Assembly: GCA_027942475.1 (NCBI GenBank)
Contig: JAQFVP010000002.1
Coordinates: 1-64,000, forward strand
Direction: 5' to 3'
Source: Simkania sp.
Lineage (GTDB): Bacteria; Chlamydiota; Chlamydiia; Chlamydiales; Simkaniaceae
Length of the DNA: 64,000 nt
Below the pieces are notes generated by a model. That model worked only from the letters and a program-made list of their open reading frames with translations, did no database searches and was not told the origin of the DNA. Made by a program: the position numbers and the translations under genes. This document shows, in pieces, positions 49,244-59,930 of the stretch. Every line of letters starts with the position of its first letter. Position 1 is the stretch's first letter.

Positions 49244-50476
49244 TGTCCTAAACAAGACTTCACCTTACAGTCATCTACTATCCAACAGTACTTTCTGTCA
49301 GATGTATTTCGCATAAGCATTTTATCTTGTGCTTAGTGCGCTTTGACTCTTTAAAAGTTTGCCAAGGTGTTTTACCATAGCAATACTTTCCACTATGAAG
49401 GCGATCTTCATTGTACTCTTTCATCCATTTTTCTACATCTTCTTGCAATTCTTCTATGCTAGAGTAACTTTTCTTTCTAAATGCCGTCGCATAGAACTCA
49501 TTTTGAATTGTTTGATGAAACCGTTCGCATATCCCATTTGTTTGAGGAGATTTTGCTTTTTTCCTGGTATGATCTATATCTTCTAATGAAAGATAAAGCT
49601 CATATTTGTAGCTTTCTTTCTTTCCAAAATATTCTGTTCCTCTATCCGTTAAAGTTTGTAGAATTCGCACATCCTGCTCTTCAAACCAAGGGACAACTTT
49701 ATCATTGAGCACTTCCGCAGCTACGAGTGCATTTTTTCTGTCATACAACTTTGCAAAAGCCACTCGTGAGTAAGTATCAATCACAGTTTGCTCATAAATC
49801 CTTTCCACTCCCTTGGATGGTTCCCACATAGTAGGTATCTTGGCCAAGAAGATAGCCGGGGTGCTCAGTTTCAATTCCTCCCCGAGACTCTTTTTCTAAG
49901 GCTCGGACTTGATCCTCAGTCAAAATTAACCCTTCCTGTGCTACCTTAGCTTCAAGGGCTTTTAATCGTTTTTGGAAGGTTTCCAAATCATGCCTGAGCC
50001 AGATAGAGCGCACTCCTCCAGCAGAGACGGAAATTGCTTGTCTTCTTAGCTCATTTGAGACTCGTACTTGTCCATAAGCAGGTTTTTCAAGGGCAAATGC
50101 CACAACAGCATCTTCGACCATTTGGTGAGCACGATTTTTAGGACATGGTTTTCTGCGAGAAAGATCTCTAAGAGCTTCTTCTCCGCCCGTTTCATACAGT
50201 TCCTTAAAGCGGTAAAAACTGTCTCTAGAATATCCCATTACTCTACAAGCCTCGGTGACATTCCCGAGAGTTTCCGCAAACTTCAGAAGTCCGAGCTTGT
50301 TTTTAATGACTTTTTTCTATCTGATGTATTTGACATATCGAATTTTCTTTTTATCTTTTGGTTACTCGCCGAAACCAAGCCCAGCCACTTAAATGGCGGC
50401 TTGGCTTCGGTCTTTGCAACCTATTTTTTTTTGTTATGTTTTACCATAACTGTCCGATTATGTCTTGTTTATTACA
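49244..50476 (-). mobile_element. IS481-like insertion sequence with degenerate transposase
   Basis: Imperfect terminal inverted repeats TGTCCTAAACAAGAC (49244-49258) and GTCTTGTTTATTACA (50462-50476) enclosing an integrase-core transposase. Confidence 0.7.
49278..50336 (-). pseudogene. IS481-like transposase, split by two apparent frameshifts
   Basis: HTH region [36 protein letters not shown]; rve-type core VIDTYSRVAFAKLYDRKNALVAAEVLND...TDRGTEYFG...KSPQTNGICERFHQTIQNEFY. Confidence 0.85.
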
Positions 50477-50984
50477 GCTTAGCTTTTTTCGTAGGCACCT
50501 ACTCGTCAACATGTAATTCTAAGATCCAAGCTCCTTCAATCTAATACTCTTCCCCCCTTCCATACAAGGGATACCCCCCAATGAACGGATACAAAAAAAC
50601 GAGCTTCTCCACAGCATTTGCTCCCTCCTCTTTGCTAAGAAGAGACTAAAATTTGACCGCTTTGATCTATTGTTGACTTATTACCAGATACGGTTTTTGC
50701 AATGATTACGGAGCACCTTACTTATTTAAAATTCATTGCCATATATCCGGACCGGATCTAAAAAACTTTCCCAGTTAGAGGTATCAAATACCTTCTAAAG
50801 AAAAAATAATTAGAAAATAAAATATAAAAATAAAATAAATCTTAGATTTTATGTTTTTTGAAACACACTGAATTCAACGTCAACCATTTAATAAAAAAAT
50901 AAAAATAAAATATATCAGAGATACTTTAAAAAAATAATTTTCATAAGTATGAAGAAGAATTAGGTACCTTAAAAAAGGCATATT

Positions 50985-51419
50985 ATGGATCCCATCCAAC
51001 TCGATCAAGCATATAACGAATTCATCTCAAATTTAGCGAGCTGGATTCCCGAGGGGATCATCGAAGTCAATATTGAGCTTTTGGAAAAAATAGGTCTTTT
51101 AAAGCACAAGTCTTTCGAAGAGAACCAAAGCGCCGAGCAGCTTCCTCACTATTTTCACGTCATTGAAACAACGGACCGCGTTACCCTGTTTAACCATCAA
51201 TTTGCGATCTGGATCGTTCCAAAAATAGTCGATGAAACCCCCACGACGATCGTCTTGATCTCCCTTTTACATCAAAATCACCCCCACCTTGAAATTGTTT
51301 TTTCAACGCAAGGGGTATACAATACGCCTAAATTTGTCCTCAAACTTTTAAAGCATTATCTTTCAGAAGTGCTCGACACAGAAGAAGAAATCTCTTCCAT
51401 TGACAAAGACAGTCATTGA
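50985..51419 (+). CDS. Conserved hypothetical protein
   Basis: 144 aa acidic ORF with no recognised domain, convergent with the rsbW-like gene. Confidence 0.65.
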   Translation: MDPIQLDQAYNEFISNLASWIPEGIIEVNIELLEKIGLLKHKSFEENQSAEQLPHYFHVIETTDRVTLFNHQFAIWIVPKIVDETPTTIVLISLLHQNHPHLEIVFSTQGVYNTPKFVLKLLKHYLSEVLDTEEEISSIDKDSH

Positions 51420-51475
51420 GTAAGAAATGGGCATTTCTTATTTGCTTTGTTGCAAAGAGCATGAGGCTGCATTTT

Positions 51476-51907
51476 TTAAATCCGGCAATTCTTCTTGAGT
51501 CTAAGAATATTCGCCTTCCCCTTTCGAAAGTATTCAATCTGATCCATGAACGTTTCAATAAATGGGATGCCGAGCCCTCCCACTTGTCGATCTTCCAAAC
51601 TTGTTGAGCGATCCACCTCCTTGCGCCCCTCGATTGGATTGAAAGGTCTCCCGTAGTCCTTCAAAATGATTTCAACATGCACGTTTGGGTGATAATTGCA
51701 CGTGATCTCTACCGCTCCAGATTCATCTCGATATGCATACCGAATAATATTGACAAAAGCCTCTTCCAGGGCAATTTCAATATGCTGCAGATCTTGAGAG
51801 GTAAAATCATCCAATCCAAATTGACAGCGCACCCAATTGAGCATCGCATGCAAAGAGGCAAGTTTTGCGGGAAAATGTGAGACAGCGCTTTGTATGGGTG
51901 AGTGCAT
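51476..51907 (-). CDS. rsbW: RsbW-like serine kinase / anti-sigma regulatory factor (HATPase_c_2)
   Basis: IEIALEEAFVNIIRYAYRDESGAVEITC; GGLGIPFIETFMDQIEYFRKGKANILRLKK. Confidence 0.88.
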   Translation of the reverse strand: MHSPIQSAVSHFPAKLASLHAMLNWVRCQFGLDDFTSQDLQHIEIALEEAFVNIIRYAYRDESGAVEITCNYHPNVHVEIILKDYGRPFNPIEGRKEVDRSTSLEDRQVGGLGIPFIETFMDQIEYFRKGKANILRLKKNCRI

Positions 51908-52138
51908 ACCTATACTTAGGTTAAAATTAAATAAATTTTACATCATATACAAAAATGATCGATTTTCCCAATCCACTCTTTTCCTTTTGATAGCGGAAAT
52001 GATGCTCTTAGGCAATGTTTGAAAAATAGGAAAATGCCTATCCTAGCGCTTTGTTGAGCTGTCACAGAGCTTATCATTTGCCATGATAGCGCAGTTTTTT
52101 TGATCTTGATTGCAAGGCAAAAACAAGCACGCGCGCCT

Positions 52139-52747
52139 TTAGTCTGCATCCAAAGAGATTCTTTCGATACCAGCAATCACTTTGTGAGCAAGTGCGCGGT
52201 AAATAGGCTTTAGAGCTGCACTGCGCGCATCTTGCATTGAGCTGAGTTGTCCCAAGGAAAAAGAAAGGGTAGAAAAGCGCCGAGCTGTTTTTGTTTCAAA
52301 AGAAGTATCTAGGGGAGAATCGGGGTCTATGAAGTCATAATCGGAGTGCGCTTTGACAATAAACGGGCCATAAACCACTTTGCCAGTTCGGCTGGAGATA
52401 AGAACAAATTCCGCTGCAACCTCCCTTCTCTCTTCGCTTGGGGTCAATTGGTTCAATCTACTTCCTGTTTTGGGGACATGCTCATATTGCCAACCAATCG
52501 ATTCTTGCTGATCATCGATGATCTTCCCTTGGAGGGTAAGCGCTCCTTGTCTAGCATAGGTAAACCGGCTTGAAAGGGTGATCGCTTTGACTAGCTCATC
52601 AGTCAAAATTCCTTCTCGATCACCGCCTACATAAGGAACAAACAGAGTGTATTCACCGCCAAATGGCCCCAAAGCCCCTTCATATCGATACCCACAACCC
52701 ATCAAGCCGCACAAAAGAAGGTGAAAAAATAGAAGAAAATAGTTCAA
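52139..52747 (-). CDS. LptE-like lipoprotein (CT548-like)
   Basis: LLLCGLMGCGYRYEGALGPFGGEYTLFVPYVGGDREGILTDELVKAI; lipobox LMGC. Confidence 0.65.
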   Translation of the reverse strand: MNYFLLFFHLLLCGLMGCGYRYEGALGPFGGEYTLFVPYVGGDREGILTDELVKAITLSSRFTYARQGALTLQGKIIDDQQESIGWQYEHVPKTGSRLNQLTPSEERREVAAEFVLISSRTGKVVYGPFIVKAHSDYDFIDPDSPLDTSFETKTARRFSTLSFSLGQLSSMQDARSAALKPIYRALAHKVIAGIERISLDAD

Positions 52748-52755
52748 AGCTGTTC

Positions 52756-53745
52756 CTAGACGCGCTGCTCTTTTTCTACAACTATTTCATGTTTTTGCTC
52801 GAGATTCTGCTCTATTAAATATTTTTTTGATATGCGGGCTGCTGGTGCATTTGGGTATTTTTTCAGGATGCTGCGGTAATAAAGAGCGGCTGCTTTCCAT
52901 TTCTTTTTTTTCCGATAAAATTCCCCAGCCTCTAAGAGGCTAGCCGCCATTACATTTTCTATGTGCACAATCTGACGCTCCGCTTTTTCTAAGCGAGGTT
53001 CAGTAGGAAATTGGGCGCGAAATTTAGCCAAGTTGATCTTTGCACAGTCCAAATGCAGATCGGCCGCATACTGTTTTTTACACCGCATTAAGTAAGCCTC
53101 CCCAACACTGAGATAGCTATCAGGAGCAAGAAAGTGGGTTGGAAAACGGCGGATAAATGTCTCGAAAGAGGAGATGCTTTTATCATATTTTTTCATTACA
53201 AGGTAGAGCTTCCCTTGTCGATGAAGGGATAGAGCTGCCAATTCACTGCATGGCATCGTCGTAATCACTTCATCAAAGAGTTCGATCGCTTTTTCATAAT
53301 TACGCACCCATTTTGGAAGGCGGCGGGCATGGAAAAGGCGGCGGCGGGCCCCATCTTGAAAACGGCAGGCAATTTCAAATTTATAATGGATTGTTTCATC
53401 AAAAAACTGAGGAGTCACTGCTTGTTTCAAATAGATAGAAAATGCGGCATTTGCTCTTTCGAGTTCGGACATCTCATAAAATGCCTTCCCCTCGTAATAG
53501 TGGACCTCTTGGGTAAGGGGGGAATGGGGAAAACTCTCTTTAAGCATCTGGGCATGCCACACAAGTTTTTTCCATTCGCTATTTTGCAAGCACTCTACCA
53601 CTTTATTGTAGTAGTCTTCCGCAGAGGTGTTGGCTCTTACTGTGGGATCAAGGGGATTGGTCCAAAGCAGAGGCACAAAGGCAAAAAAAACGATGTAGAT
53701 AAAAAGTGGCGTCTTGATATATTTCATACTAAATACTCTAAGCAA
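52756..53745 (-). CDS. TPR-containing BamD-like protein (CT547-like)
   Basis: TPR-type helical repeats (YYNKVVECLQNSEWKKLVWHAQMLKESFPHSPLTQEVHYYEGKAFYEM); signal peptide. Confidence 0.7.
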   Translation of the reverse strand: MLRVFSMKYIKTPLFIYIVFFAFVPLLWTNPLDPTVRANTSAEDYYNKVVECLQNSEWKKLVWHAQMLKESFPHSPLTQEVHYYEGKAFYEMSELERANAAFSIYLKQAVTPQFFDETIHYKFEIACRFQDGARRRLFHARRLPKWVRNYEKAIELFDEVITTMPCSELAALSLHRQGKLYLVMKKYDKSISSFETFIRRFPTHFLAPDSYLSVGEAYLMRCKKQYAADLHLDCAKINLAKFRAQFPTEPRLEKAERQIVHIENVMAASLLEAGEFYRKKKKWKAAALYYRSILKKYPNAPAARISKKYLIEQNLEQKHEIVVEKEQRV

Positions 53746-53767
53746 ATAGTTTCCCGATTATAAGGAT

Positions 53768-56700
53768 TTACTCTCCAAAAGAAAAGGATTGAATGAAAGG
53801 CAGGTTCTCAAGCTCTTTTTTTAGCTTATCATCCAGGCAAACGCCCCACTGAGAATCGATCTCAAGTGTTCCCACTTTTTTCCCTTTTGAGTGAAAGAGG
53901 ATGTCAATGGGATGCTCTCCCCCAAACTGATGAAACAGTTCTTTGAGCGCAATAACTTGACTAAATCGGGTTTGATTCACATCGAGAGTAAGGTAAAGTT
54001 TTTGCATGACTATTCGATTTTTCTCCTTTTGTTCGATCTTTGATTGCGCCATTTTTTTTGCATACTCAGTTACTGTCTGGAGCGTTTCAATTTGCGCATC
54101 ACTTAAGCTACTTAATTCATATACACCGAGGCATTTAAGACGTAGAGAGTCGTGCCCTCTATCCACTTGCAGTGCGCCAAATAGGATTTGGGTTTCACTA
54201 AAAAGCTCCCCTTTTGCTTCATACAAGTCAGGCCAAATGGGAAGTTCTAATCGATCACTTCCATCTGAAATCGTCAAGATTGCAAATTTGCGCTTTGTTT
54301 TTGAGGAGATGCGCATTTTCACACTCTCAATAATAAACGCGGTTTGACAAACGGCTTGGTGGGCGAGCTTTTTGATGTCGTGAAAAGGTTGCGCATTTAA
54401 CTCGGCCATCCTTTCTCGGTAGGCGTCCATCGGATGACCTGTGAGGTAAAAACCGAGTAATTCCTTTTCTTTGGCCCATATTTTCTCTTTAGGAGTCTCC
54501 ATATCAGTTGAAGATACATTTTGCAATATCTCTTTTTCCTCTATATAGGGAAAAAAATCCATGACTCCCCGCGCTTTTTCTTTCCGTTTAAGGCGCGCCC
54601 GTTCAAATAGAGGGGCAACGCTCATTAAAAGCCTTTGACGAGACATCTTTATAAAATCAAAGCTCCCCGCTTCGATGAGACTTTCCGCCGTTTTTTTCCC
54701 GATGATTGACCCATCAATTCTCTCAAACAGATTGCTAATCGATCGGAAAGGTCCGTTTTTCTCTCTTTCTTTGACAATGCCATCCACAGCGCCTTGCCCC
54801 ACTCCCTTGATTCCAGACATGGCAAAACGGATTCCCTCGGGAGTCGCCCTAAACTCTAAGTCCGCTTCATTAATATCGGGTGGAAGAATCCGAACCCCCA
54901 TACTCTTTGCCTCGTGGATATGTTTTGCTACTTTTGAAAGATCATCCCGGTCACATGTCATAAGGGCAGCCAGCCACTCTTTCGGATAATTGGCTTTTAA
55001 AAAAGCGGTGACATAACTCAAGTACCCATAAGCCGCTGCATGCGATTTATTAAATCCATAAGAGGCAAATTTTTCAATTTTGTTGAAGATTTCGATCGCT
55101 TTGCCCCGTTCAATCCCGTTCTCCAATGCCCCTTTTTGAAATTTTTCCCGTTGACGCGCCATTTCGCAGAGATCTTTTTTACCCATCGCTCTGCGCAGTA
55201 CATCCCCCTCTCCGAGTGAGTAATTGGCTAATTTTTGCGCAATCTGCATCACTTGCTCTTGGTAGACCATGATTCCATAGGTTTCTTTAATAATTTCTTC
55301 CATCATGGGGTGATCAATTTCAATGGATGCGCGCTTGTGTTTACGATCGATAAAAGCCGGAATCATCTCCATGGGGCCCGGTCTGTACAAAGCGCCAACG
55401 GCGATAATCTCCTCAAATTTATCGATAGAGAGTTGTTTTGCCAACTCTTTCATCCCAGAAGATTCTAGTTGAAATACTCCTTGCGTATTTCCTTGGTTGA
55501 GCAATTGAAAGGTTTTTTCATCGTCAAGGGGGAGATCGGCCCAATTGATCGTTTCTCGATTCGCCATCTCAACGGCATCAACCGTTTTTTGGATTGATGT
55601 CAACGTTTTGAGGCCCAAAAAATCGATCTTTAACATTCCTAAATCTTCGAGTGGCTTCATTGCATATTGGGTGACGGCCATCTCAGAACCTTTGGCCAAG
55701 CATAGGGGAATGTGGTCGGTCAGAGGCTTTCCGCAGATAATAAGGCCCGCTGCGTGTACCCCTTTACTCCGCACTGATCCTTCGAGCTTTTGCGCAAACT
55801 CAAGAAGCTTTTCAACCTCTTCGTCCTCTTGCTTCATAGATCGGAGCTCGGGATCTATTTCCAGGGCATGTTTCAAAGTCATTTGGGGGTGATCGGGAAT
55901 GAGTTTGGCAATTTTATTCACTTTTGACAGGGGGATGTTTAAAACTCTTCCCACATCTCTGATCCCCATTTTTGCCTTCATTTTTCCAAAAGTAATGATT
56001 TGGGATACCTTTTCCTTTCCATACTTTTTCACAGTGTATTCAATCACTTCACATCGACGATCCATACAAATATCCACATCAATATCTGGATAAGATACCC
56101 TTTCGGGGTTGATAAACCGCTCAAAAAAGAGTTGAAACCGGAGGGGCTCTATGTCAGTAATCCCAATCAAATACAAAATGATGGAGCCCGCACCGGAGCC
56201 ACGTCCAGGGCCAACTGGAATTTTTTGCGCTTTAGCCCAAGCAATAAAATCGTATACAATAAGCAAGTAATCACTCATTCCTTTAGAAATGATGATTTCA
56301 AGTTCATATGTTAGCCGCTCGTTTACTACATCTAGGGGATCTCGATTTGGGTAGAGCCTTTGCACATGTGCCAATCTTTTTTCATTGTAGCGTTTGGAAA
56401 CGGCCTCTTCACAAAGTGTGCGGAGAAATTTTTCCGCCTCTCTGACACGCGTTTTCTCATCAAATGGCTTACCCTCCAAATGGGGTGGGATAAAGATCGG
56501 GTAGTGTTTTGTTTTAAAGTCGAGTGTGAAGGTGCACTTTTTTGCAATGTGATCCGTATTGGAAATGGCCTCTGGCAGATCAAAGAACAGCGCTTGCATC
56601 TGCTCATTTGATTTAAAATAAAGTTCGTGCGTCGGCATGGTTTTCCGTTTGGGGTTTGGACTCCTTTGCTTGATGTTTCCATAGCTATCCCTTTCTAATC

Positions 56701-57463
56701 GCTCGCAAGGTTGTCCCGACTGCACATTCATAAGGATTTCATGTGCTTTCCAATCTTCTATGCGTAAATATCGAATATCATGCGTGGCAACATATGGGAT
56801 CCCTTGCTCTTTTGAAAGCAAAACAGAGCGCTCGATCACTTTGTCTTGCGCTTTAATATGGCTAAGATAGCTTTGATATAGCCACGACTCTTGGTCAATG
56901 CCATCTTGACTAATCTTTTCAGGGGTCATTTGACTCCGCTCTATTTCCAAATAAAAGCGATCACCATACACGGAAAGAGCCCACTCGATCCCTTTTTTCA
57001 GCTCCTCTTCCCTTTCTTGAATCATCATCTGTGCTACATAGCTTTGGACCGGGCCCGACAAGCAAATCAAATCCTTAGCATATTTTTCTAACACTTCCCT
57101 GTCGACGCGCGGCTGATAATAAAACCCTTCTATTGATGCGATCGATGCAATTTTGCAAAGGTTTTGATACCCTTCAGGCCCCTTGGCCAGTAAAATCAGT
57201 GGATAACTCGTTGCATGATTGGCCACCTTTTTTTTCTCAAAACGGGAAAACGGGGCCACTCCAATCTCAATTCCCAAGATCGGCTTGACTTTTGCAGCTT
57301 GACAGCTCTTAAAAAAATCGATAGCTCCATGCATATGACCTAAATCTGTCAGCGCTACGGATGAGAGCTGGTCTTTTTTTGCACGCTCCGTCAAAGCCTG
57401 AATGGACAGGGTGGATTCGAGAATAGAATAATGAGAGTGAACGCGGAGGGGAACCCACTTCAT
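53768..57463 (-). CDS. dnaE: DNA polymerase III subunit alpha
   Basis: PHP domain (RVHSHYSILESTLSIQALTERAKK), GPGRGSGAGSIILYLIGITDIEPL, PDIDVDICMDRR, YGFNKSHAAAYGYLSY. Confidence 0.97.
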   Translation of the reverse strand: MKWVPLRVHSHYSILESTLSIQALTERAKKDQLSSVALTDLGHMHGAIDFFKSCQAAKVKPILGIEIGVAPFSRFEKKKVANHATSYPLILLAKGPEGYQNLCKIASIASIEGFYYQPRVDREVLEKYAKDLICLSGPVQSYVAQMMIQEREEELKKGIEWALSVYGDRFYLEIERSQMTPEKISQDGIDQESWLYQSYLSHIKAQDKVIERSVLLSKEQGIPYVATHDIRYLRIEDWKAHEILMNVQSGQPCERLERDSYGNIKQRSPNPKRKTMPTHELYFKSNEQMQALFFDLPEAISNTDHIAKKCTFTLDFKTKHYPIFIPPHLEGKPFDEKTRVREAEKFLRTLCEEAVSKRYNEKRLAHVQRLYPNRDPLDVVNERLTYELEIIISKGMSDYLLIVYDFIAWAKAQKIPVGPGRGSGAGSIILYLIGITDIEPLRFQLFFERFINPERVSYPDIDVDICMDRRCEVIEYTVKKYGKEKVSQIITFGKMKAKMGIRDVGRVLNIPLSKVNKIAKLIPDHPQMTLKHALEIDPELRSMKQEDEEVEKLLEFAQKLEGSVRSKGVHAAGLIICGKPLTDHIPLCLAKGSEMAVTQYAMKPLEDLGMLKIDFLGLKTLTSIQKTVDAVEMANRETINWADLPLDDEKTFQLLNQGNTQGVFQLESSGMKELAKQLSIDKFEEIIAVGALYRPGPMEMIPAFIDRKHKRASIEIDHPMMEEIIKETYGIMVYQEQVMQIAQKLANYSLGEGDVLRRAMGKKDLCEMARQREKFQKGALENGIERGKAIEIFNKIEKFASYGFNKSHAAAYGYLSYVTAFLKANYPKEWLAALMTCDRDDLSKVAKHIHEAKSMGVRILPPDINEADLEFRATPEGIRFAMSGIKGVGQGAVDGIVKEREKNGPFRSISNLFERIDGSIIGKKTAESLIEAGSFDFIKMSRQRLLMSVAPLFERARLKRKEKARGVMDFFPYIEEKEILQNVSSTDMETPKEKIWAKEKELLGFYLTGHPMDAYRERMAELNAQPFHDIKKLAHQAVCQTAFIIESVKMRISSKTKRKFAILTISDGSDRLELPIWPDLYEAKGELFSETQILFGALQVDRGHDSLRLKCLGVYELSSLSDAQIETLQTVTEYAKKMAQSKIEQKEKNRIVMQKLYLTLDVNQTRFSQVIALKELFHQFGGEHPIDILFHSKGKKVGTLEIDSQWGVCLDDKLKKELENLPFIQSFSFGE

Positions 57464-57469
57464 ATCGGT

Positions 57470-58819
57470 TTAGCTCGTCAAAACTTCGGTGCCTGATTTT
57501 CTATTCCAAAGGGGGAGTAGCATGGAAACTGCAATCAAAGCGCAAGAAATGAGCAAGGTAAAAAATCCTTGCCACCCATACCATTGGATGATTTGTCCAA
57601 ATGGATAGCCTGCCGATGCCGCGCCCATATAAGCAAACAACCCCGTGAAACCGGTGGCAGAACCGGAAGCTTTTTTCCCAGCAATTTCAGCTGCTGCCAT
57701 GCCAATGAGCATCTGCGGTCCAAATACCAAAAGTCCAATCAAACACATCAAAATCGAAATGAATAAAACGCTCCCAGTGGGGATGATCCAAAAAGCGGAT
57801 AAACTCACGAGGATGCCCACACTAAAGAGCACGTTTACGGGTCCTCGATTACCCTTAAAAATGGTGTCAGAAAGCCACCCAGCTCCTAAGCTACCAAAAA
57901 TACCACCTATCTCAAACCAAAACACACAGGATGCGGAAGACATCAGAGAAAACCCCTTGGTCTCGATTAAGTAGATCTGTGCCCAATCATTGATCGCCGT
58001 TCTGATCACATAAACAAAGAAAAAAGAGAGCGCGAGGATCCAAATCGATTTGTTTGCCAAAACATACTCTTTTAAAATTTGGCGAGATGTATACCCCTTC
58101 GATCCCCCCTTTTTTGCGCAAGATAGATCGAGCTTATTTGCAAAGTCGTTTCGGTAGGCTTCGATAGGGGGAAGGCCCAAGGTGCTTGGACTATCTCGAA
58201 TGCGGTTGATCAGAAAACATCCCAAAAAAACTGCGAGCAAACCGGGAAGATGCATTGCATAGCGCCAACCATATAATTTAATTGCAAAAGCGCAAACAAG
58301 TGGAATCAGCGCTCCTCCTATGTTGTGGGATGTATTCCAAACACCCCACCAACGGCCCCTTTCGCTTTGAGAATACCAGTGGGTGAGCAAACGGGCACAT
58401 GGGGGCGAACTCCACCCCTGAAAAAATCCATTCATGATTAAAAAAAGCCCAAAGAGAATCACGGAAGAAGAAAACCCAAAAAGGATATTGGATATCCCCG
58501 TCATGATCAATCCTATACCCATAAAATAACGGAGATTGGCCTTATCGGAAATGACTCCACTAAAAAATTTACTCACCCCATAAGAGACCGCGAGAAGGCT
58601 GCTCAAAATGCCCAACTGCCCTTTATCAAACCCAAGTTGATCAATCAGAGCAGGCATGGCAAAGACAAAGCTTTTGCGCGTGAAATAGAAGAGGGCGTAG
58701 CCGATATAAATCGAATAAAAAACACGCAGCCGCCAGTAGGAGTACTTCCTTTGAATCGTTTTCTTATCTACAATAGGGGGCCTAGGTGAGTCGGCTTTGA
58801 AAAAATCGATAATCTTCAT
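57470..58819 (-). CDS. uhpC: MFS sugar-phosphate antiporter, UhpC/GlpT-like
   Basis: YALFYFTRKSFVFAMPALIDQLGFDKGQLGILSSLLAVSYGVSKFFSGVISDK; 12-TM MFS; adjacent to dnaE. Confidence 0.9.
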   Translation of the reverse strand: MKIIDFFKADSPRPPIVDKKTIQRKYSYWRLRVFYSIYIGYALFYFTRKSFVFAMPALIDQLGFDKGQLGILSSLLAVSYGVSKFFSGVISDKANLRYFMGIGLIMTGISNILFGFSSSVILFGLFLIMNGFFQGWSSPPCARLLTHWYSQSERGRWWGVWNTSHNIGGALIPLVCAFAIKLYGWRYAMHLPGLLAVFLGCFLINRIRDSPSTLGLPPIEAYRNDFANKLDLSCAKKGGSKGYTSRQILKEYVLANKSIWILALSFFFVYVIRTAINDWAQIYLIETKGFSLMSSASCVFWFEIGGIFGSLGAGWLSDTIFKGNRGPVNVLFSVGILVSLSAFWIIPTGSVLFISILMCLIGLLVFGPQMLIGMAAAEIAGKKASGSATGFTGLFAYMGAASAGYPFGQIIQWYGWQGFFTLLISCALIAVSMLLPLWNRKSGTEVLTS

Positions 58820-59132
58820 AGTAGAATTCCTTATCCGTTCACTCCACTTATCATAAGTTACCGGAAAACAAAATAAAATTATACCAAAATTTATTCGTGC
58901 AGTATCTTTAATATAAAAACAATATAACCTATATTATATAAGTTAATAAAAAATTATATTTATTTTTTATACTATATATAATTTGGTAAATTAGAAGAGA
59001 TTGACAAATAGAAGGTTTTTCTTATTCTAAGGATATTATAAAATAGGTGCATGAGAAGTACTTTTCATAAGGTAATACGCGAGGTAACTAGCTGCCCCAT
59101 TTCAAATTTTATAACACCATGCATGTATCATT

Positions 59133-59762
59133 ATGACGTTCTTTCCCGAGCCAATTAGACCTTCCAAGGAACGAGAAAAAAATCAGATCCCCGTCGATCC
59201 CATTGAAATGGAGGCGAATAAAAAAGACCAAGAGCCTCATGTGTGGGAGCTGCCCGCGGACCAGAGAAAGACTTATTATGGCGCGCTTATCACAATGCTC
59301 AGAGAATGCGTTACCCTCTCTTTACAGCTCAAAGATCAAAGTGGGATGCACAGCGCCCTCTCTTTGGATATTTTGTTTTTACAAGAGCTTTTACATCGCC
59401 TTATGGAGACGGATCAAAGCCAAAATTCCCGTTTTGCCCAAGCCCTTTCTCAAGCATGGCACGCACTTTTGGTTCGGCTGCACACTTTGTCTAAATCAAA
59501 CAAAATGGGCGAAGAGTTCGACTTTGTCATACTCAATTCGGTTGTAGAAGAGATGGACGATTACTCCTCTAACCAAGAGAAAACGCTCGGGTTTTATCTC
59601 ACTGAGTTGCACGAGAAAGATTGGCTTCCCACCCCCTTTATAGACATGCTCTACAATCTTCATCATGAATATCAGTTTCACCGAGATACCAGCCATCTCC
59701 AAAAATGGTCCACTCTCTTAAAAAAGAGCCAAAATCTCCAGCAAAAAGACCCCGAAAGATAA
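59133..59762 (+). CDS. Hypothetical protein
   Basis: 209 aa, mostly helical, no recognised domain. Confidence 0.6.
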   Translation: MTFFPEPIRPSKEREKNQIPVDPIEMEANKKDQEPHVWELPADQRKTYYGALITMLRECVTLSLQLKDQSGMHSALSLDILFLQELLHRLMETDQSQNSRFAQALSQAWHALLVRLHTLSKSNKMGEEFDFVILNSVVEEMDDYSSNQEKTLGFYLTELHEKDWLPTPFIDMLYNLHHEYQFHRDTSHLQKWSTLLKKSQNLQQKDPER

Positions 59763-59930
59763 AGCTCGGGCAAAAAATCGAAGCTCCCTTTATATGAGCT
59801 TTGGATGATCGGGATGTTTAAGATGAGTCTTTTGGGCTCAGAAAGTTGACCACTACCTCTAAATCTTCTATCATTAGGCCGAATTTTTCGCTCCAATGCA
59901 AAAGCGAGCACGTACAAAGGCATATTTTCG

